A stretch of DNA of 64,000 nt from Loxodes magnus (taxonomy: Eukaryota; Ciliophora; Karyorelictea; Loxodida; Loxodidae): positions 620,001 to 684,000 of the forward strand of contig CAMPDV010000117.1 in the NCBI GenBank assembly GCA_946699065.1. The letters are read 5' to 3'. Positions 27,021 to 40,603 of this stretch are shown here, piece after piece (the first letter of the stretch is position 1; every line of letters begins with the position of its first letter). A program made the position numbers and the translations under genes. The notes below the pieces were generated by a model, which was not told where the DNA came from, searched no databases, and saw only the letters and a list, made by a program, of their open reading frames with translations.

Positions 27021-28555
27021 ATTTATTATATAAGTTTAATGTGCGCATATTAAATAGTAAAACGTTTAAATTAAAATTTAAATATGTCCTTTAATATTTT
27101 TTTCAAATCATATAATAAATCTTCTTTAATACATTTTTTATAATTAAACACATTTGAAGTTAAAAGATCAGAATTTTATATTTTATTATATTATTTCATC
27201 CTATACTTTTATTATTACCTTTATAGAAAAAGTTCTGGCTATGTAATAATTAATTTTAGCTTTATTTGTCTTTATTTTTAAATAAAACATATTAAACTTA
27301 GCATCTTTAATTTATTTTAGTTCAATAAGAATTTTAAAAATACTATTAACTCTACAATTTTACAAATGCTATATTAATATTAGGTTTTAAATGTATTTCT
27401 TTATAAAAGTTGTATAAATCATCTAGATTTTGACCAGTAATTACTTTAGATAAATGTTTAAATTTTCAGACTACAATTTAAATTTCCTTTTGTAAATTTT
27501 GCATGATTTTATTATACAAATGAAGAATTAATAAATTTTAAAATTTATCTTTTAACTAAATTTTAAGTGAATTCTTAGTTTATTCTTTCTTTGTAAGTTA
27601 AGCTGCTATAGACTAACGCTATTATGGAATTTTTTATTCTAATTTCTATTTAACGAGATTTTTCCAAATCAGCTAATTAATACATAAAAAGTCTTTAATG
27701 CTAAATAGTGGTTCTTTAGATTATTATTTTGAATTTAATTATTTAATTTCATTTAAAAAAAGAACTTCTATAAATAGTAGACTTTAATAACTTGTAGCAT
27801 TATAAGAAAAATTAAATTAAATAGTTAAACAATACACTAACAAAACAATAAGCTTTAATTTAATTTTCTGGTAAATTTATTAAAATAATATTATCAAAAG
27901 GCTATTATTTTAAATTAAAATAATAATCCCAATGCTTTCAATTCTTAAATTTAAATAAGAACTCTAAATAAAATAATTATATATATATTCTTTTTGTAAG
28001 TTTAATATGCATAATTAAATTAAAAATAAGACTAACCTAAATCTAACTAAGATTATTATTTTATATTTTTTATCTCTCTTCAATTTTTGATTTAAATTAA
28101 TTAATATGAAGTTAAAATAAAAGAAGAAATATAGCTAGAAAATAAAGAGTATTTATTATAAATTAAAGTAAACTTTAAATAAAACTATATTAAAATTTTA
28201 AAATATTAGCTTCATTAATAAATTAGAAAGAAATATATTTATCAAAGATTAAACTCCAATATTAAAGACTTTAAGATAAATATTAATTTATTTATTAATA
28301 TGCCAGCCTAAAATATATTTATTTATTGCAATTTTATATTATAAAATTTTTAAGATAATACAAAAATCAAATTTTATCAAATACCAAAAGAGAAAATTTT
28401 TAACTGATTTAAGCAAAATTATTATTTTTTAATTTTATTATATATTAAATTTAATAATTTTTACGTTAAAAATAATTTCTTAATTAAAAATAGAATAGTA
28501 ACACAAAAAGGATAAGTTTTCGATACTTTTAAAATATTTGTATATAAAATAAATA
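27021..28555. other. AT-rich stretch, no gene recognised
   Basis: No supported gene or repeat. Confidence 0.45.
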
Positions 28556-28860
28556 GGGAGGAACAATCCTACAACTGTGAATGACTTAATTCTGGCACCA
28601 GGAAGTATCCCATGGGCGAATTACTGAATAAGAATCTTGGCAGGAGCCAAGAGAAGACGGAACTGAAGAGACATCAAGGAGCATTAATGATGAAAGAAGC
28701 CAAATACTAAGATCTCTTAGGGAGCATTTCGATCACAGCCCTAGACTCACAAGATAATGCTGGCACTGTGGAAGAATTCAGCAAACATTTTATAAAAAAG
28801 CTGCGCCATTAAGGTACTAATCTCTTTATAATTTTATTTATTATTTATTTATACATCTTC
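28556..28860 (+). mobile_element. Truncated ORF1 fragment with LINE-type 3' tail (copy G)
   Basis: Reads as a short Glu/Arg-rich frame (from ATG at ~28580) ending in CWHCGRIQQTF, which aligns with the CYFCGSYRHLYRKC zinc knuckle of the intact ORF1 at 48 kb, except that the knuckle His is Gln. Immediately after comes AAGCTGCGCC...GGTAC and a TTTATTTATTATTTATTTAT tail. It shows ORF1 coding sequence joined directly to the shared 3' end, as in the 48-kb element. Confidence 0.6.
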
Positions 28861-30106
28861 TGTTCTTTTGCTTGATAGAAATTTAACGATTTTGATTAAA
28901 GTGATAAAATTTAAATTAAAAAATTACAATTTAATAAAAAAACAAAATATTAAATTTAATTGCCTTTATAATATTGGAAATAATGTTTATATTTTTTTAA
29001 AGAATTAAAACATTGCATAATAAATATTTTTTTCATATTTCAATCATGAAATTTTATTGTTTTTTGTTGTATAACAAAAAAATATTATATTATATTTCTC
29101 TAAATTTTTTTAAATTAATTATACAAATTAGTAAAGATATTCCTATTTAAAAATTAAATTTTATAATAATTATTTAGTAAAAAAATAAACTAGTTTATTT
29201 AATTATTTAAGACAAAATTAAAATATTCATCAAAAAATTGCATATTTAGCTTCTTAATAAAAAATTTATTAATTTTTTAAATAAACTTTAGATATCATTA
29301 AGATGAAATTTTATAATTATAAAAGTATTATATATTAAAATTCTGAAAAATTAAGATAAAATAATTAATTAAATTCAATAGAGATATTTAATTATTTTTT
29401 TAAGTATATGAGCTTACTTTTTTAGAATAATATAGAAAATAATAATAATAATATAATATAAAAAATATTAAAATCGCTTCAAAATAAATTAAAGATATTG
29501 GATTTTTTAATATATATTTAAGTTATAAAATTAAAATTAAAATATTATTTAAATTTATACCTATTTATTATAGAAAAATATATTATAAAAATTAATGTTT
29601 AGTTTAATTAAATTAATAAAATAATAAAAAAGAACATGAAAATAATAATAATTATTATAAATTAAAAAAATCAAATACCAAATAAAATATTATTTAAAAT
29701 TAATTTAGAAAAAAAAGACATATGTAAGCAAATTAAAAGTAAAACTTAAATAATATTTATTAGAATGCTTTATTTATTTAAATTTCTTTTGTTTAATATA
29801 TAACCTAATTTCGTACTAATTTTATCAAATATTAAGAATTAAATTAAAATATGATAAAAAATTTCTTATATTTATAATATTTTTTTTATTTAAAAAATGA
29901 ATTAATTATATATGAATATTAAAATAAAATGTAGATACTTATTAACTTTCTTATATTTTAAAGTTTATTTAATATTAGCAAGTAAGATTATTAAATTTTC
30001 ATAATATTTTAAAATTTTTGAAGTTTCAATGATTATTTTGTTTAAAAAATGTTTTATTAAGGAAAAAAAATAAAATTGACTAAATTTTTAAATTTATTTA
30101 ATAAAT
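28861..30106. other. AT-rich stretch, no gene recognised
   Basis: Nothing supported; extreme A/T composition throughout. Confidence 0.45.
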
Positions 30107-31105
30107 ATGGGGGTTTGTTGCGAAAAAGAAAGAGATGAACATATTTATGAGACTTAAATATTAAGTTAAATTCCTACAAAAATTTCAAAACAAGTTGCCT
30201 TTACTGTTTAAGTTTTCCTTCCTGAAAACAGAGATCCGAATTTACCTGCTCATGAAATACTTGATATCACTCCTGTCTTCAAAGCTAGTAAAATACATGA
30301 TACCGTTCCTGAAAGCGTCAATCAAGTCGATAGAGAAAGATTTTGGGCTCTTAATATCGTCCGAGCTTATCCCTTGTTTGCTGCCGAACTCTTAGAAGAT
30401 TTACAAAAGTTTTACTAAGGAAATCTTTTAAAGTATTAAGGTGTTAGCTAACAAACTAAAGAAGGAGTCGAAGCTTGTAAGTCAGCTATTGAAACATGTA
30501 AAAATGCAAAACCTGCAAAGCCCCTCATTTGGAATAACGAAATTTATTAAGCATGCAAAGATCACGCTTAAGATTCCGTTAAGAATAACTTATTCGGACA
30601 TGTAGGAAGCAATAAAAAGAACTTCCAATTCCGAATGGATAAATATTGCGATAGTCCTTTAAATACTGCAGAAAACTGTACTTATGGAAAGTTCACGCCT
30701 TTTGCATTAGTATTAAACATTCTGATTGACGATGGAAATAAAACGAAAGGAAACAGAGATAACCTTTTAAGTTAGAAATATAGGATGGGAGCTTTAAGTT
30801 ATATGGAAGGTCATCCTGCTTTGAAAGCTATAGGAGTTATGAACTATTCGACATATTCATAGCCAAAAGATTAGGGTGATATAAAGTAGTAAATCCAAGA
30901 TTAACTTAGTGCTAAAGTCTAGCCTTAATTAGACGAGTGTGTTAAAAAGTATAGAGGCGGGCAGTGGAATTAAAAATATGATTTTGGTTTTCCAGCAGTG
31001 TTATAGGTAGAATTCGAGGGAAGTGGCGGATAGAAGGAAAATTTCGAAGTGACGTTAGACACGGAAGCTTTACTTTATCCAAATATAGTTCTCTTCGATT
31101 CTTGA
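30107..31105 (+). CDS. CAP-like protein, MGVCC start (copy B2)
   Basis: Intronless 332-residue frame, TAA/TAG = Gln, TGA stop. It starts MGVCCEKERDE (predicted dual acylation) with only a short linker before the shared FLPENR block. The rest follows B1: VFKASKIHDTVPE, GHVGSNKKN, TAENCTYGK, then DDGNKTKGNRDN in place of the canonical RGHR signature, and YRMGA. It faces copy B1 in inverted orientation about 3 kb away, so B1 and B2 form a large inverted pair. Conservation of the frame without any TGA argues it is functional. Confidence 0.88.
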
Positions 31106-31587
31106 ACAATCAATTTCGTAATAATATTTTTGCTAAATAAGTTTAATTTAAAAGATTTTATGTTTTTATAGCAATAAAAAATTAACAATTAATAGAAAAG
31201 TTTAACTTTTAAATAAAATATAAATAGTATATTTTAGATGTATTTTCACATAAAATTTTCTAGATAAATTTTAAAATTTTATAAAGCTAATGATAAATTT
31301 AAATTAAGTATAAGTATAATAAAAACTCAAGTTAAACATTAAATTATAATTTTTGAAATAATAGTGAATATTGTTTTGGTGTTTGAATAATAATAAAATA
31401 AATTTGTTAAAGTTTAAAGATTATTTTTAATTTAAGCTTGAAATATTAAAAAATTTTAATTTGGGTAAATTTTATAAAGTTTTTTAAATTAGTAAATTTT
31501 GTAGTTAAATTTTATTAAATTTTTAGTAAATAAATAATTAGATTAAAATATCATATATTTTATTAATTAGTTAATTTAAATTAAAAG
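31106..31587. other. AT-rich spacer
   Basis: No feature seen. Confidence 0.45.
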
Positions 31588-31875
31588 AGTTTTGACCGGA
31601 AACTCCTTTCCAATTTTACGACTCGCGCTCTCTATTTATGGAATAACGGGGATATCCTGTTGTGCTCCAGGCACAGCTTCTAGGCAGCTCCATCGCTGTG
31701 AGCAACCAGGCTTCAAGTCCCTACCAAGAGCGGATAATCTCAAAGACAGCGTTCCCTTCAGAAAATGACTCTGACCAGGGACTTTCTCAGCGACAGGAAA
31801 GGAACTTGTTCCTAGCCATAAAACCAGAAATTTTAGTCTCGAAGATCATTCTCCTCCTCCCACCATCTTTTAAAT
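31588..31875. other. GC-rich island of unknown nature
   Basis: About 290 bases near 50% G+C inside very AT-rich sequence, with sharp edges. A plus frame is open across it (TAA-free, TGA-free) but does not look like a known domain. It contains GGCTTCAAGTCC, which loosely resembles a Pol III B box, and a few short inverted matches such as TGTGCTCCAGGCACA. It could be a Pol III-type RNA gene, a SINE of another family, or transferred/contaminant DNA. Confidence 0.35.
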
Positions 31876-34800
31876 TATATCATATATTTTATTTTACTTT
31901 GAAGATATCTTATATTAAAATCCATTGATTTTAAGAATTCTTTTTTACATAATTAAAATATTTGTATATACTTTAAATTTTATTCTCTGTAAAAATAAGT
32001 TTTATCATAAATTGTTATCACTTAAAATACTTATAATTTGGAAGCCCATTTTTAACTTAACTAAATATATTTCTAGAGTTATATTATGTATTCAGACTTG
32101 CTAAATTATAAGATCAAAATAGTAGATTATTTTAAAGTGAAATTAGTTTTAAAGATATGATTTTCTAAAAAATAATTTTTCACATAATTAATTAAAATTT
32201 TAATAGGAATAATTTAATTTAAAAAGATGAAATATATCTATTCATAATAACTAAGAAGATAATTTGCTATTTTATTTTGAGGTATATATTCATCTTTTTA
32301 ATAATTTTACAACTTTATATAATTATTCAACTGAATTAGCAATTTTTTAGAAATCTTCTATTAAAGATATAGGAAGATGTAAAAGAGATAAATAATTGAG
32401 ATCTACTTTATTTTTTTTATTTAGTTTATATGTATCTATCTATATTTAAAGAGAAAACTATTTCCTTAATAATTTCTAAAGAAATTAATTAATAAAAGGT
32501 TAAGCTACTATAATTATCTTTAAATTTTTTTGGATAAAATATAAACAAAAATCACTTTAAATCTTTAACTTTATATATTAGTTCTCTCATTTAATTTTGC
32601 TATTATTATTTTTAATAGTAGCTGACTAAAATTATGATTGCAAAACTTAGATAAAAATAGATATAAGTTATTTAATATCTTTAATCTTTTAAATTATGAG
32701 ATAAATAATTTAATTAGCTTGAAATTTATTATTTTTATTAAAATTATTTAAAATTAATACATATTTATAAACATTTTCTGTTTAAAATTTAAAATTAAGA
32801 AATAGTTCCATTTTTAAGATAAAATGAAGAAAGTATCTTAATAAATTTAAATTTGCTTTGATTAACTAAAATAATCATTTTTATTATTTAATATCTTTAA
32901 AGGATTATATGTAAATGATTCTATTGGAAATGGAAATAATTCTTTAAATTTAAAATCTTAGATTGATAAATTAATTTTATAAACTTAAGAAATATGGGAA
33001 ATTGCAATTTCGAAATATATTTAAAAAATTTAAATTTTTTATTTGAATAATTTATAAAATAAAGCAAATTATTTAAATTAAATAACTAAATTCTTAAAAT
33101 TGCGCAAAATTTACTAAAGGCAAATAGTAAAGAACTAAACTTAATTTATTCTTTATCATAATTACTAAGATTAATTGCTTTTTACAATTAATAAAAGATG
33201 CTATAGCTTTAAATATATTTTTTATTATTAATTTTTATTTTTAAATTATTTTAGTTTAAGCTTTTGCACACTTATATTTTTTATTGCAAATAAACTTAAA
33301 AATTCTTAAGATAAATAGCTTTATAATTAGGATATTTATAAAATTAAAGTTAGTTGCATTTAATTATTTATTTAAATTATCTTTAATTTTAAATATATCT
33401 ATTATACAATCTCATAAGAGTATTTAAACCTTTTATATATGTATTTATTTTAAAATAATACGCAAAAAAACATAATTATTTGATTTAAACGTATTATTTA
33501 ACCTAAATCTTTTTTTTTAAAATCCTATTTAAAAATATTTCTTTTATATTATCTTAGAAAATATTTATTATTTTTAATTTGAAACTCATCATTTCTTTAT
33601 AAGAAAAATATAATAAAATAATAAAAAATTTGAAAATATTATAAAAATAAAATAATAGAGTAATTATTATTTTTGCTTTGTTTTTAAGATAAACTTTTAA
33701 TTATTAATATTAGAATTTTATTTAAAATATAGTTGAATATATTTATCTTAAATATATCAGATTTAAGTTTTTTTATATATAACAATAAAGTATTAATAAT
33801 AAAAGTTTTTTAAAGCTCTATTGTTGTTATATAATTGATTATTAAGTTGAATGTAGCTAAACTTAATCATATGAATTATTTGGATAAAATAAGATAATTT
33901 GTAATTAAAAGTATATTATAATATTATAATTAGCTTGATTTATTTTTAATTACATTTTTTAAGATAATACTTTTTACTATTTTTATTTAAATATTTATTT
34001 TATTTTTTATTTTAATAGATTTATATAAATATAATTAATTATAATTCAATTCTGTATTTATCATAGAGGTTTAAACCCAAAAAGTACGTTTATTCAAAAA
34101 TAGATATAATTTTCTTCTATTTTAGCAGACTTTTTTTGTAATTTTATTTATACCTTTTATGTAAAAATGATCAACACTGAATTTAAAAATAAATATTAAA
34201 AAATCTAAAGGTTAAAATAATTGAAATCTAGTTAATGGTGACTATAAAATTAAATTATGCAAAAAATAAAAAGTAAATATTATAAATTAAATTATTTCAT
34301 TTTTGATTTATCAAAGCATAGTTATTTAATAGAGAACTCTTTACTTATGATCCTATTTTAATTATTTTGTTTAATATTTTTTACAAAATAATGATTCTTT
34401 TATTCTTAAATTATTTTATTAATTTTAAACATTATATATCAAGATAAATTATTAAAGCTTTTCATTCTTAAATAGAACCTTTATCTATATCTATATCTAT
34501 ATTTACATCTATTTAAAATGTATAATGATTCTTTGTTTAAATTTTAATAATTAGGTAAATAGATTAAATTTATTTAAGTTCTTTATTTATGCTTATATTT
34601 ATTTAGAAATTAATAGAGAATAGCAACGAAATTGCTTTAAATTTCATCAAGCTATTTTAGGAATTATTTTATTAAATCATCCGTTCATATAAAATTTATT
34701 TTGGTGAAATTGAAAGCATATAGTGATAGTTTTATAAAATTGATTTGTCTTTTAAAGAAAGTTAACTTTATAAAACCAAAAGAGAAAACAATTAAAATAT

Positions 34801-35896
34801 TAATGATTCAAATACCTAGGAATCCAATTACATTATAAAAATTTGTAGTTATAATAATTCTTTAGCTTTATAACAAATATTGAGTTATTCAGTCCTTTAA
34901 TTATATATAATCTAAATTTATTATTTTAAATAGTTTCTTATTTAGATAGTAATAATTAACCATTCAAATATAAAAAGCCTATTATCTAAATAATAAATAT
35001 CATATATTGAATAGCTCTTTAAATTTTAAAATCATTTAAATTTAATAATTAATAAGAGAGTCTTAAGTCTTAAAATTAATAAATATTTGATTTATTATGT
35101 TTTGTTGTAAGATCATCTAATAAAAAGGATTATCGATTTCACTATTTCTAGATATAAAAATATTGATTATGCAATTATTTCTTATAGATTGTTTCAACTC
35201 TCTTCTATCTTATGCATTATTTTTATATTTTAATTTCTTATATTTTTTCATATATGCCAACAATAAAAATCCTATTTAATAATAATGAAGGTAAATCATT
35301 AAAAAATAATTTTAGTGAGCATCCTTTGTAATAATTTTAATTTCTTAATTGTATTATATTTAAAGCATGCTTGATTACTAGATATTTTATCAAATAAAGG
35401 ATAAATTAAAAATAATTTTTGATTGATATTTGAGAAATTAATAATTAAATATTAGATTATTTAGAATCTTGTAGTAAAGCTTTCAGATCCAAATTTATCA
35501 CATAGCAAAACAGTGAAAAATGAAGATAAAAGTTAAGAATTTATTTGTTTAAATAGTGCATAAGTACAAATGAGATAAGTAATTATCAAAATTTATTCTT
35601 AGATATATGAAGCTAAAAGCATACATAGAATATTAAAAAAATAAGCTAAACTTTATTTGAGGAGTTTATCTTTCCTTTATGTATTATTTCTATAAATGTT
35701 TCTCTAATTCAATTATAGCAAATTTATTAAATCCTAGTTAAATTAATTTAAAGTTAGAAACTATTCAAATAATTCTTAGCTTCATTTGATTTTCCTAAGA
35801 TTTGTATATATTTGTTTTATTTGCTTTAATTAAAATAATAGAAAGAAAAATGTTAAATCAATTTGATAAAGCAATTATTTTAAATATAAGTTTAAA
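31876..35896. other. AT-rich desert, no gene recognised
   Basis: 4 kb without a supported gene. A short (TCTATA)n-like microsatellite lies at about 34.48-34.51 kb. Confidence 0.5.
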
Positions 35897-38800
35897 TCAT
35901 ACAAAAGCTTTCCAATCTTCATGCTTTTTATTGTTCTAAACTAATCCCATTCTAATCACTTTTACTTTTAATTTGTTAATTGTTTTATAGCTTATATCCT
36001 TTATCCAGAATACTGAAAATGGTAAAATAAGAACTTCTTTCTCATTTTTATAAACTGAAAGTTCCTCTATTTTTGCAGCATGTAAACATTGGGCTGGAAT
36101 GTTGATTTCTAATAAAGATGGTATTTATCCTTATGGAGAAGCTCTAATTTTTCCTTAAGCAAAATTTTTATCAGTAGTAGTAGCCAAATAGTGAGGAATT
36201 CTAAACCCTTTCTAATTTCTTACTTCAGCATCTGAACCTTTAAAAACTTCATCGTCTACAGCTCTATAAACTGTATAAGATTTTTTGTTTTATGGAGCTC
36301 CATCATCAATAATATATCTATTAAGCATCCTAATTCAAGGAATAAGGCTTTTAACAGCATTTTGGCAAAATTGTAAAGTTAAATTCCATTTATTATTTGC
36401 TGCACCTTACTAGAATTTAATTAAACTAATTAAGATTCTAGTAGATTACTATGATATTCCATTCCCAGTTCATAGACGTACACTGGCATATTTTGCTAAT
36501 GTATGTTCATCTTGAATATTCCATTAGTATGATCTAAAAAGTTGAACATATTATTTAAACTCATTAACAAGATTTAAGCCTGATTTTTTCAAGCCTTCTT
36601 CAATTTCCTTTATAGAATATAATCTTTTTGATTACCTGTATTCTACCATATAGAAACTTTGCTGAGACTACTCTAAATTTACAAATATTAATCCTATTGA
36701 GCAAGTTTCTTTGCCACAGTATAAACAAATCACTTTATTACATGTAGGACACTATTTGTCAGGGCATATACTGCATAAGTTCATTTAGCAATGATTGCAC
36801 TATTTTTAAGAGCATTTCTTGCAAAGCTGCTATTAACATTACTCGCAATTAACTTATATGCAATCTTTGCAAAAAGTAAGTTAGCAAGACATACATTTCT
36901 TTATACAATTATTACAAACAATTTTTTAACATTCCTAGCATTGTGAAGAAAGGCAATTCATACAGTATGTTTTCAAGCAGAGCAAACATAGTTGCTGTAC
37001 GCATTCTTTGCAGCAAATGTTTTAGCATTGGAGACAAACTTAGCTATTGCATTTATCGCATATTATTCTTGTGCAACTATCACAGTACGAAATGATACAA
37101 TTTAGGCAGATAAATTCCTTGCAATCATAGCATATAATTTCACATTTCTTACAAAATGGACGCTAACACTTTCAGCATCTTTTAATACTACATTAATTGC
37201 AGATAGGCTGTTAGCATTTTTAGCATTACTATAGATTACAATTTATGCACAATGAACTTGAACAGTCAGAACAAGTACTCGTTTAGCAAGTTAAACAAAT
37301 TGGGCTGTTACAGTTTGAACACCAAATAAGCAAACATTATTAGCAAATCACTTTTTGGCAGTTTATGCACTTGTTTACTTTACAATCTTGGCACACAGAA
37401 GTTAAACAGTTAGAACACTTTTGAGTTTAGCATTAATTGCAAATATAATTTTAGCATTCTTCACACTTTTTAGATAAACATTAATTGCAAATTAAGTTTT
37501 TGCATTTTACGCATTATTTCTACTTACATTCTGGACAATTTTAAAATTAACAATTAGAAATATGCTTCAAGTCTTGGATAGGATTTTTACAGTTTGAGCA
37601 TTATTGAGTGTTATTTGGTACTTAAGATTAGTTTTAATACGACTAAACAGTAGGTTGAGGATTTTATTAGAGGAATGATTACTATACTTAACTTTCATGT
37701 TACTTATAATTTTGAGCTTAGTTAACATTTATCTTGTTCTTTTATTAATCCATTTGGTATAAATATCTATTATCTTGCTAAATAAAGTCTTATTTATTTA
37801 TTTAGATTGATTAATTAGCAGGAAATGGTTTTTCTAAAACCTATATCTCTTTTTATTATTATTAATAGCTAGTAGCTGGATTATTTTAATAGCTAACCTA
37901 GTTCTGCTTGATTTTATTATCTATTTGCAAACTTTAATTATTTTATGGAGTAAATTGTTGATTGCTTCAGGTGGCTATTGAACTTTACTATAAATTTTAA
38001 TTTATAGTAGCTTAATTTGTCTAGTTAGCTGGATTGTTTAGCTAATAAAAATGATTCTTAATAGTATTTCCACTTTAATATTAGAAGCTTTGATCCTAAT
38101 AGTTTGATAAATTCTAGCTTTGAATTTAAGATTTTTCTAAGATTAAGCTTTTGTCATTCTAATAATTAATTTAATTAGTTTGAGGTTGATGAGAGTATAG
38201 TGAGTGATTTAAATTCTGGTTTTATAGATAAACCACTTCAAACTTAACTAATTGTCTAAGGCTTTGAGTAATTTTTTGCAAAAGATCTTAATTGATTAAT
38301 AGCTTTATTTAAAATTAAGACTGTAGAGGGGTTAATACTTTGCTATTTTAAACTTATTATAAGCTTTTCCTGAACTTTAGCAATTATTATATATCATTCT
38401 CAAATTGAAGTTAGTGAGTTTGCTTATAAAGCAGTTATAGAGTTTGCTGCTATTACTATAATGAATTTAAGGATTCATTTTAGGTTTAATTAAAGTTATT
38501 TACTAAGTCTTTCTATTATTTTACTTATTCTTCTAGAACTGTTTGAATAGCTTAATGTAAAGTGTTTAGTTAATTATTCAATGTCTACTCATTTTTGCTA
38601 TACTGATCTACAACTTGTTACCTGAGCTTTGATAATTAGCTTAATTCTTCTTAAATGCTTTAAAGATTTTTCTAAATAAACTGATTAGAAATAGTTTGAG
38701 ATACTTCATTTTTGCAGATTTAAAACGCTGTTTCTTAGTTACTAATTTGGTGATTTTGAAGCTAACATTTTGTAGAGATGCAAATTTAGCATACAAATTC

Positions 38801-39751
38801 ATTGCAGTTCATACAGATTTAGTTAGACTAATAATAATGGGATAAGCATTTATAATATGACTAGTTACTACTTTAGCTATTAAGATTAGGCTTTCACTAT
38901 ATCTAATTGTTTTAGCCTTCTTATGCCTATTAAGATTATTACACTGTAAATTAGCTTATTGGCTAATTTAAATCTTATTAATTCTTTTAGTTTTGGAAGC
39001 TATTAATAGGTTGTTATGATTGCTAAGAGTTCAATAAATCAGGATTTTACTGTTAAGTCTAGTCTTTATTTTATTGCTATTTCAAATCAAACTAAAAAGT
39101 GTTTTAGTTATAAAAGAAGGGTAAATTTTAAACTTATTCAAGATTTTATTATAACGCTTACTTTTAAGAAAAGCTGGGATCTTAGTATTAAGGATAAAAA
39201 GACTTGCTAATAGGAATTTACTAATTAAGCGACTAGTTAATATCCTAATAAGTGGATTAAGCAAGATAATTGTTATTTTGCTAAGAATCTTTCAGATTTA
39301 GAGTTTAGCCTTAATTTTATTACTAATACTGATTAATTGTATTAGAGTTTGCTATGCTCTATTAAGCTAACTAATCTGTTTAATGCTACTAGTTATTTTG
39401 GTTTAAAGTTTGTATATTCTATTGCTAATTGAAATTGTTAAAGTTCTATTAATTAGCCTTCTAGTTATGCTAACTGTCAAATATTTGAGGAACTTAAAAT
39501 TAATTATTAGGTAATTAAGCATTTCATTGTGGGCTTCTAATTTATTGCATCATTTCTTCATTTCTACTTATTTGAAGACTAGGCTAATTGCAGGAGAGAC
39601 AATAATACATATTTTACTATTTATTAGTTTCCATGCAAATCTAGCAAAAGGTATGGCCACAACTAAGAGAAAATGGAATTCTTTCAGCAGTATAAGGTTA
39701 GTTACATTTACAAAATAGACAAGGTAAATTTGGAGTCTCTTACTTTAGCAT
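35897..39751 (-). CDS. RING finger + Cys-repeat array + ADP-ribosyltransferase
   Basis: One uninterrupted frame of 1284 residues, no intron, if TAA/TAG = Gln and six internal TGA codons (76, 287, 595, 860, 1094, 1139) = Trp; it ends in TGA. Residues 11-54 are a textbook C3HC4 RING (C-x2-C-x16-C-x-H-x2-C-x2-C-x11-C-x2-C), predicted E3 ubiquitin ligase. A long Gln/Asn-rich region holds a small Cys/His finger near 310-335. Residues ~715-1020 are an array of C-x2-C-x4 units. The C-terminus (~1090-1284) is an arginine-type ADP-ribosyltransferase: YTVYRAV with Arg ~1163, an ATTTD block ~1190-1194, and E-K-E at 1237-1239. The R-[ST]-ExE set is complete, so activity is plausible. Likely intracellular; no signal peptide. 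Start chosen at the first Met before the RING. Confidence 0.88.
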
Positions 39752-40603
39752 TTTATAAAAATAAGTGTTTTGGCTAAATTAAAGTTACTAAATATACAGT
39801 TATGATTGCTTAAAATAATTATAATCATAATTAATTATATCTAAATATAATTGTCATCTCATCATATAATCTCCTTATTTTCTGCATTTATAAATTTGCT
39901 ATTATTCTACAATTAAGAAATTAAATTAATTTAGATTTATTTAGTTACAATAATATTGAATGAAATATTTTTCTACTATAGCAAAATTATAAAATCTACT
40001 TTTATTTAATTAATTATACTCTTAAGATAATCCTAATTAAGCATTTCATTAATTTAAATTTATTAAAACATAACTAAGCAACACACTAAGTATATTTATC
40101 TAAGGATATTCCTTTTACTAGTGTACTTATAGCACAACATTTCTCTCTAATTATTTCTAATTTTTATTTTGTTTTCGATGACTAAATAAAAAGTTAATAA
40201 AAACGTTAGAAAGAATTCAATTAAAAGATTTAGATCTAATAGTCTATTTTATTAATAACTAAATATTTCTAGCCTATTAAAATAATTATTTTTAAAATGA
40301 CTAAACTAAAATATTATCTTAATACTTTTACACTAAATTTTTATTTTTATTTCTAAAGTTAAATTTAAAATTTCTTGGCATAATAATCAACAAAATAAGA
40401 AACTTAGTATAAATAAATTATTATAGAATGTTAATACACATTAAGTTAAAAATAGATTTAGAATATATTAATTTTAATATTTTATACTTATTTACTTGCT
40501 CTAAGCTTCTATTTAATTGAATCTGATTTAATGGATAGTTGAAATATAATTTCTCATTCTAGAGATTTATTAAAAATAAGATTAATTGATTACATTTAGA
40601 AAG

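Noticed and set aside
30195-30395. Plus-strand ORF with LLPNS ending, repeated at 45755 and, inverted, at 26648
   Set aside because: Out-of-frame shadow of the CAP-B coding sequence; the in-frame reading gives the conserved protein.
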